NCBI GenBank assembly: GCA_963576475.1
Contig: OY754964.1
Coordinates: 5,880,149 to 5,944,148, forward strand
Direction of reading: 5' to 3'
DNA length: 64,000 nt
Source: Molanna angustata
Lineage: Eukaryota; Arthropoda; Insecta; Trichoptera; Molannidae
Shown here: piece by piece, positions 57,285 through 64,000 of the stretch
Numbering within the stretch: position 1 is the stretch's first letter
Layout of the letters: each line of letters opens with the position of its first letter
Program-made: the position numbers and the translations under genes
The notes under the pieces: model-generated
What the model was told of the DNA's origin: nothing
What the model saw: only the letters and a program-made list of their open reading frames with translations
The model's database searches: none

Positions 57285-57362
57285 GACTAAACATGAATGC
57301 TGACGTCAAGATAGAAAAATTTGACGTTCCATTCTCTCCGCCTACCCCGTGGGGGACTAGCA
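57285..57362 (+). mobile_element. LINE (GTAT-tailed family), copy 5, shard
   Basis: 'gaatgctgacgtcaagatag' then 'ctctccgcctaccccgtg' resembles the last 75 bp of the 8841/12044 family (NVCQDR ... LSAYPV). Decayed; the tail is lost. Confidence 0.5.
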
Positions 57363-57669
57363 ATTCTTGCTTCCCAAGGCTGGAAACACTAATTAGGTAG
57401 TGTGAATAAATTTCGAATTGCTGAATAATTGCCAAATTTCGCTAGTCGTTAAAATGTAGCACAGAAATTACTCGTATAATTTTTCTGCAAATAACTTATA
57501 TCAACTATGAACATGTAAAAGGCAATTTATGCCGTATATAAGTAATTAAATACCAACAAAGGATAATACCCTAAATTGCGCTCTGCGCAGCCCACGTGTT
57601 TCCTCAAGTAATTTGCCGAAAGGCAAATAAATAAGAACCGCAAAATAATGACAAAAAAGATAACATTTC

Positions 57670-57800
57670 CTCAGCCGTGGCGTAGTAGTAAGTGGTTTGA
57701 CTACGTTTTGTTTTCTGTTTCTGCGTCCTATGTTCGTATCCCAGCAGGAGAGATATTTATTTTTAATTATTTCTCACGCAATTATTGTTTTTGTAGGTTG
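57670..57800 (+). mobile_element. tRNA-derived SINE S2, copy with head
   Basis: 'tcagccgtggcgtagtagta' gives a worn A box and 'tgttcgtatcccagcag' a B box (57731-57747), followed by 'gagatatttatttttaatta' then 'tctcacgcaattattg'. Head and body order is as in 36274-36450. Confidence 0.6.
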
Positions 57801-58485
57801 AAAACTGGTTATTTGGAATGAATCATCATTATATTATAATCACGATACTAGCACTGGGTGCAAGAAAGTATTCATTATCATTATTCTTACTATCGAAAAT
57901 GATAAAGAGAATATGGGAAAAGTACCGTCGCGCGTCGTCAAAGCGATATCTTTCAAGCTACCTTAAAGAATATTGCCAGGGTGGTTTTGTTGTGCAATAT
58001 TGTATTATGTTTTGAGAGAAAATACACAAAAAAGTAGGCAGGTTGTTCTCTGTTCAGTGTTGTATGTAGTTATTATGGGGATTACGTCGCCTAAAATAAA
58101 TTGTTACTGATCGTAAAAAATACCTACTTAATTTGTCTCTGTATACATATATTGTATATATGTGTGTGTGTGTGTTCCTATGATATCATATCGTGTTTTC
58201 CGTATTTGTACACATCCCCATTTTTTTCTTCAAATTTCTTGTGTTGTTTTTGTATATTTTTTTATTCCCATTTTTACGAAACAGTCGCAGGCATTTTCAT
58301 TATTTGATATCGTAAAATTTGCATGTTTTAAATCATGCACGTTTTTCGCAACACATTTTTTTACTGTAATTGCTCTTGGCGTGTATTTTTGTATAAATTT
58401 CAATCACTTAGGTTTTGGTACGAAAATCGACGGTTCCTTAAAATTGATTGGATTGTTCCGTGAAATCTTCGTCCCCTCGTGCCCT
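57801..58485. other. no feature recognised
   Basis: AT-rich with a short TG tract at 58162-58176. The plus ORFs at 58101-58683 are hydrophobic low-complexity, and their 3' half is antisense to LINE sequence. Confidence 0.45.
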
Positions 58486-58489
58486 ATTA

Positions 58490-58690
58490 GATTTCTTCGG
58501 CAATCACGTCTGCGAATGTTTTTCTGTTTTCCGCCACTTTGTACAACTCCTCCACCATTTTTATTCCGGTCCAGTTTGAGCATCCACGATGTCTGCCTTC
58601 GACCAGGACCACGCCGGCGTTTTACTTTTTTCATTAACGATAGTTGGAGAATCCCATGGTCATCACCACACAGAATGTTGTGAAACAACT
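58490..58690 (-). mobile_element. LINE 3' end, RRGPGRRQTSW family
   Basis: The minus strand reads LQLSLMKKVKRRRGPGRRQT then SWMLKL; after a frameshift EELYKVAENRKTFADVIAEE and a stop near 58491. 'G-RGRGRR--SWL--LR-W ... ELFR-A--R--F---IA' is the usual end of another insect LINE polyprotein group. It lies directly downstream of the next element. Confidence 0.6.
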
Positions 58691-58739
58691 CTCAATATTC
58701 AAAGTGTCCAACACTTTTTTCCACATTTTATATCTTCTC

Positions 58740-59605
58740 TCAATCAATCTTTTTTTTTTTTTTAACATGTCTACGTAGGGGACGCCAGCTATTAGGATTT
58801 GGGTCCATTTTACTCTTCCGGAGAAGCGCACTACGTAGCGTTGGGAGGGGTTTGCAATCTAGAAAAGAGTTTATTAATTCGGATTTTAAAAAGACCCGGG
58901 TTTTCTCGGCATTTGGAATCAAACCAAGGTTTTGTGCCTGGTCCGCAGGTTTTGAGGGAGGAGGGAATATAGCCATCCATAGCAGAAGTGATGACATCCC
59001 CTACCTCACGCGCACAGATAGAAGGGTCTTTGGTTCTAAAACAGACTTCATTCCAAGGAAAGTCGCGAAAGTGTATTCGCAGTGCATTCCAATCTGCTGA
59101 CTTGTATTGCCAAATTTTCCTTTTAGGTTTTTCGGGTGGAAGGTCCGGGATGAAGTGGATGGCCGTTTGCACAAGGCAATGGTCTGAAGAGCCCAGTGGG
59201 GCTGTGACTTTCAGTGTGTATCCCGTTGGCGAGGTAGTCATAAAAAGATCAAGCAGATTGGAACGATGCCCAGAGACATCAGGGATGCGAGTTGGCTCTT
59301 GAACAAGTTGCTCCAGGTTATGACACAAAGCAAAGGATTCCGTCATGCGGCCAGCCGAATCGGTAGTTCCCGATTTCAGCCAATCGGAGTGATGGACATT
59401 GAAATCGCCGAGAACCGCAAATTCTGCCGACGGGTAGCGAGACAGAAGACTGTCAATGGTTTCTCCTAAGTATTTGAAAAGCTCGGAAGAATCATAATCA
59501 CTCATATTTGGAGATCGGTAGATACAAGCATAAATTTTTGTGAATTTGTTAGATTTTAAACGGACCCGGACTCTGATGTATGCTGTATCTTGATTTAAAC
59601 GTCAT
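58740..59605 (-). mobile_element. LINE with endonuclease domain fused to C-terminal tail, RT deleted
   Basis: The minus strand frame is open from about 59605. It reads RLNQDTAYIRVRVRLKSNKF, then KIYACIYRSPNMSDYDSSEL, FAVLGDFNVHHSDWLKSG (APE-type endonuclease core GDFN), NLLDLF, APLGSSDHCLVQTAIHF (SDH motif), PWFDSKCREN, and joins PGLFKIRINKLFSRLQTPPN-stop at 58831. From the junction 'aacccgggtc' onward the DNA matches 15361-15730, an element end that normally follows RT. So the whole RT region has been removed while the frame was kept. The 3' UTR ends in an A-run at 58750-58762. Confidence 0.78.
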
Positions 59606-62600
59606 GACCTTCCAAAGAATGTCTGCCTTGTTGAAAGACTTGCCTGGCCTTGTATTGATCGCATTATTATCAAATAGAAGAGAAAATTACTGCGAAAGAT
59701 TCTTTCTTACTTATTTCCAAAATGTGTCATTCTCCTCTCCCGACGTTATTTTTAATTACATTTTCCACCGGCAGTTGGAGATGATTATATTGTTGCCGAA
59801 AGCATTTCCCCTAGTATTGTTTTTCGATTACTTCACTCCCCCTCTATCATAATAAGCACTTAATTTGTTACGAGCATCGTTTTGTTTCAAAGCTTTGCAT
59901 TCATCTGTTTCAGTCGCGGTTACGACGAACTTCCGCATGGCGGAATTACTATTTAGTACTTTTCGGTCTGGTGTTGTTTTGGAATGAGAATAATGGCGGC
60001 TTCTCATCCTAGTTATCTATGTAGATATATTTCCTTCTATGGCGATGTTGCTGCATACATTTCTTTGAATTTGTTGAAAATGATATTCCAGTATGATATT
60101 TACAGAACAATACGATAGTTATTTTTGCAAATAAATAAAGGCAACGAGCCCCAATTCACGAAAAAATGAAACGCTGATTGTTTTCAGTTTGCTTTAGGGT
60201 CAGTGATCTACATATTTTATTTTATAAACATTTTATTAAATCCGAGTCCAATTGTCAGGGGACCCGCCACGACTTGTCTTAATCCAAACATCGATTCGGT
60301 GGGCCCTCGCGATTGAGGTTAACCTTTTATGGGTAGTGGTATGAAATATGTCTGATGTAGTTCCTTGTGTAGCAAGCTATATCTAGAGCTGCTTCAGCTG
60401 TATGAATAATCCGTGGGCATGCAGCTTTAGTAAATAAGTATGCATCGCGATCATGATTAAAATGTGTTATTTCCCCACGCTCTGCGGGAGTTTCAGCCCC
60501 TTTGTCCCTTCCACCATCCTCACCGCCCTCGCATCGCGCCCTTCCATAAACCCGCCATTAGCTTTCGGCAATTCTGCCTTGAATCCGTCTTTAGGTATCT
60601 ACAGACTCTATATAGTCACACCCCACCTTCAGGTACAACTATTTACTGTGTCACCAAACCTGCTAATTAAATGCACGATTCTCCCTACAAACTATTCGTT
60701 TTTTAATTGAAGTGCTCACAAAATTGAAGTAAACTTCGACCCAACTATTATCCGAAAATAAATAGTATATTATTAACTATTAACAAGTTGACGACACGTA
60801 GTAATATTACAACTCTAGTTCCGTAATTATTTCAGTAGGTATCTTTGTTGACACAATTTGAACGTGATCAAAGTTAATTATACGGACATTTCTTCGTGTT
60901 ACTTTGGTATATTTATGTCAAATAGTCAACTTTGATTTTCATGTTGTGTGCTGTAAAGAAATTTTGCTATTTCATCAAATACAGCTGATTTTTATTATAC
61001 TAGTAATACATTATCTTTATGTGTGTGTTTATTGGGAGTATTCTCTAGAGATTTATATGTGGGTATTCAGAATTTCTCCATAACTTAGAACAATTAATAT
61101 TTACATATACGCGATATTATGATACTTGTTTGGTTGTTTGTATGTTTGAAGTTTGCGAAGGTTTGTAACTTGCTAATCGAGGTTTGGCTTTCTTCGGGGA
61201 GTATGAAACACCACTGAACTGTTAGGTATGTTGTATATTGTATAATAATACGAAGGCGTCGTATGGCCAACGACAGAATATTGTTCGTCGAGAGACCTTG
61301 AGACAACGGTGCGTGAGAAATTCAAGTGTCGTGGTGTGGGAACGACCGATGTCAGATATCTGGCAAAACGCAAAATTATTTTATAACTTTGGAGCTATTT
61401 ACCTCATAACCGGAACTCTGTACAGCAATAAACAACGAACATCCAGAGAACAATGATATCTCGGGACGTTAATTTTAGCCAACATGTCTGTTTTATCGTT
61501 TAGTAAAATTATTATATTTAAGATATTTTTCCTTCTGACACCACCACGCGTTCTGCAATCGAAGGTTTAACAACCCACATATCTTAAAAAAAACGCTGAA
61601 AAGATGATGACAGCACAAGAGTCTGATACTAAAATTTTCTTGGCCCGACTTCACATTTTCATTGTTCATGATCCATTGCACAGATGACGTTAGATATGTT
61701 TCCGAACTTAAATTTTACAGAAACTCATCAGCATAACTTTTTTGGGTATTGTATTAAGGACTTTTTTCGCCTCTCTTGCTCTGTTATATCTAGTTGTGTA
61801 CAACCAATCAAATCCATGATTATTTTTCTTCTGTATTTTAAAGCGTTCCATTGCTTATTCAAAATTGTTTTTCCTTGCCTATAGCTCTCGGGACCTCTTC
61901 GTTCTTTGATTTTAGTTTTTATGGCAACATTATCATTTAATATCTAACGCTTTTCATTCATTCACATTAAAGTATGAAAACTTTGTAATAATATTTCTTC
62001 TTTACTGTTTTTAATATTGTGGATCGTATAAAACTTGTTGATTGGCCGACTTAACGATGTTTCTTTATGTAAATTATTAAGTAAACTTTTTAATCTCAAC
62101 ATGTTCTGCCGAGAGATTTATAAGGATTTAATTTTATCAAAATCTTTTATCTGTATATTTTTTGGGTGTTTGTAATTCCTCTCTCTCTCTCGTTTAATCT
62201 CTTTAATGTCTATTCTGGAGTTTTCAGTTGGAAGGATTAAATATTAATTCTTGTAAGTGTTCTCGTTCGCCTCAGGATTATTTGAGTGAACGGTAGCTCT
62301 GAGACTTGAATGGAAGTTGGAAATATTTCCACCTCAATTGGCTCCACTTTAACGGATGTCATTTGGACATTAGACACACTGTCAGGCCGAACGCTGGAAG
62401 TTTTGTCAAAGTGACAGAACTTTACTAATTTCCAAATTGATTCTATTTATAGTTTGACGCTTTCTTAAAAAACTATACCTACTGAATATCTTCCAAAACT
62501 ACATTTAATAGTTGACCAATAGTTATGGGAAAAATCAGTCTTGGTGTTCTATAAGACCAAGATCGCGTATTCACTGCAAGAACAAGACCATGGCTAAGGT

Positions 62601-63695
62601 TGTAAGACTTAAGTGCGAGAATGAGTGACGGACGGGTCATTGTCGACGGGTATGTTAGGAGAAAAGGCGGTTATTTGACTACCAAGTATGTCATTATATT
62701 GTTCAACAAGCATTTCACGTTTGAGGCGCGATATTTTCTTTACAGAAAAATATGTACCTATACCTAATCTTCTTCCTGCTGCCCTCAATGTTGTCATGTT
62801 ATAGTTATACACTTTACTGTATCTCAATCAAATTTGTTCGTACTTAGATCTTTTCCCGCTCACCTCGTAACTTTAAATCCTATTGGGTGTTCTTCAGTCT
62901 TCTCTGTATTCCATCTACATAAATTTATTCACTAATTGGTAAGTATTCTGTTAAAAAAGTATTTTTTTCTCAAAACTGCCTGACAAGTTTAGTGTAGGAA
63001 GTTGTGGATTAGTTCCATATGATCCTCGTTAATTAATTTGTGTGGCCAGGCGGGGAGTCGTCTGCTTTTTTTTATTAACGGCATACCTAATATATTTATA
63101 TATCTGTGTTCGGTTACAAGCTGTAATCCAGTTGAAACTTCGTGCCAGTGAAAATGTTTCATGGGTGGCCATGCGGAAAATAAAGAGCCCCCTTCGTCCT
63201 ACCAACCCCTCCCGCCTTACCCATCCCTCTACTCGACACCCCTATAACTAAGGCGGGCGAACGGTGCTTACTTGGCTTCATGACGCGTATACTGTACAGG
63301 GAGAGAAATATCTCCTACATGTCTCTTTATCTTTAAAGTAATCACTAAACAATCAACCCCTTTTATGATCACTGCACTTGTACTTTCGTACATATTATGA
63401 CCAGCAACCGTTGAACCTAAACGTATTTTTATATTTCCTCGTGTCTTTTTCGAAGTTAGTTCTACACAGTTGAAGTTTTATGACAAAGATGCTTACAACA
63501 TTTCGTTTTTTACACTCCGTTTTTTCTTATTCATTATTTTCTGTGTTATTTTTAGTTTTATTTCACTTAAATAATTTTTCGTTTTACTGGAGCTTTATTC
63601 TGAAAACAAGTTTAATAATTCATATTCAATATTTTCTACTCGATTGTTAGATTTATTCAACATCCATGTTTCTCGGCTTTAGTTCCATTATCATT
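59606..63695. other. 4 kb without a recognised gene
   Basis: AT-rich with GC-richer islets at 60240-60320, 60470-60700 and 63160-63260. A hairpin TTCCGC-atg-GCGGAA lies near 59932-59946. ORFs on both strands are short and lack domains. A GTAAGTATTC donor-like site is at 62940. Confidence 0.45.
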
Positions 63696-63699
63696 TTAA

Positions 63700-64000
63700 T
63701 GTGGCAGACCACATCTCGAAATTTCTTTCGAGCGCGCGCCTAGCGACGGCAAGTACATTTGTTTATCGCTAGGCCGAGTTCATCGCCCGCAACGTCAAAC
63801 AAGTGACAATACTCCTCAACTGGGTATGACACTTCAAATAAATAAGTCTAGAAAGTTCGAGGACATTGAACTTGCTACCCCCAGCGCAGCACTATTTAAG
63901 GGAGTCTACACTTGTACACTTCGTCACTTCATTTCCGTATTTCCGTCACTTCGATTCGTCACATCACGCCGCCGTTCTCGACCACGCCGTCTCGCCGACA
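63700..64000 (+). mobile_element. possible 5' part of an LTR, cut by the window edge
   Basis: Starts TGTGG-caga-CCACA, a TG-initial inverted start as in many Gypsy-group LTRs. A second hairpin CTCGAA ... TTCGAG follows. It has a TATA-like CTATTTAAGG at about 63891 and then a repeated 'gtcacttc' segment. The base composition jumps from the AT-rich flank. No primer-binding site or gag can be seen before the window ends. A host promoter with a 5' UTR is the alternative. Confidence 0.35.

Noticed and set aside
58852..59469. Several plus-strand frames of 67-104 codons
   Set aside because: They are antisense to the LINE endonuclease frame.

Overview
This is eukaryotic, AT-rich, repeat-dense DNA. 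The long (TG)n/(TATG)n tracts, the frequent 'taggta/tacctac' words, tRNA-headed SINEs and a broad mix of insect-type LINE fragments (CR1, Jockey-like, RTE-like, one with RNase H) suggest an insect, most likely a moth or butterfly. That assignment is inference from texture and repeat families, not from a host gene. I found no convincing host protein-coding exon, no rRNA gene, no intact tRNA gene and nothing prokaryotic. Nearly every recognisable coding stretch is a 5'-truncated or mutated retrotransposon piece. Layout: 0.1-2.2 kb has SINE tails and two RTE-type LINE 3' ends; 5.67-6.72 kb is an 84-bp minisatellite; 8.8-9.6 kb and 12.0-12.45 kb hold three short LINE copies with readable target-site duplications; 13.4-13.9 kb is a 74-bp minisatellite; 15.4-17.7 kb has two LINE ends; 18.1 kb has a palindromic MITE-like element; 19.25-19.70 kb is a young 64-bp tandem array in which every unit carries a consensus TATA box. 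From 20 to 30.5 kb, and again at 45.1 kb and 52.6-54.6 kb, lie copies of one Helitron-like non-autonomous family. Its ends are TC-CAACTGTCGAT and hairpin-CAACTAG, it has an inner inverted repeat, a terminal palindrome and an internal (TG)n tract. 30.7-46.8 kb is a LINE and SINE graveyard containing the longest RT fragment (39.3-41.4 kb, minus), itself split by another repeat, plus a perfect 352-bp (CA)n tract. 50.2-59.6 kb holds further RTE, CR1 and Jockey-like fragments, a foldback element, and a LINE whose endonuclease is fused to the element's C-terminal tail with the RT missing. The right edge (63.7-64.0 kb) may be the start of an LTR. How the parts relate: the LINEs once supplied reverse transcriptase for themselves and probably for the tRNA-headed SINEs, whose tails recur through the window. 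The Helitron-like copies carry no RepHel gene and would depend on a helicase encoded elsewhere. Non-repeat islands that may serve a host gene are few. They are an octamer (POU-site) cluster next to a splice-donor-like GTAAGTATAG near 51.0-51.1 kb, a zero-length-exon (recursive splice) candidate at 55,134, and a few GC-richer islets. The most economical reading is a large intron or an intergenic desert colonised by transposons. The points most worth a second look are the Helitron-like family with an empty site readable inside a 16-bp minisatellite, the TATA-box array, the recursive-splice candidate and the POU-site cluster.
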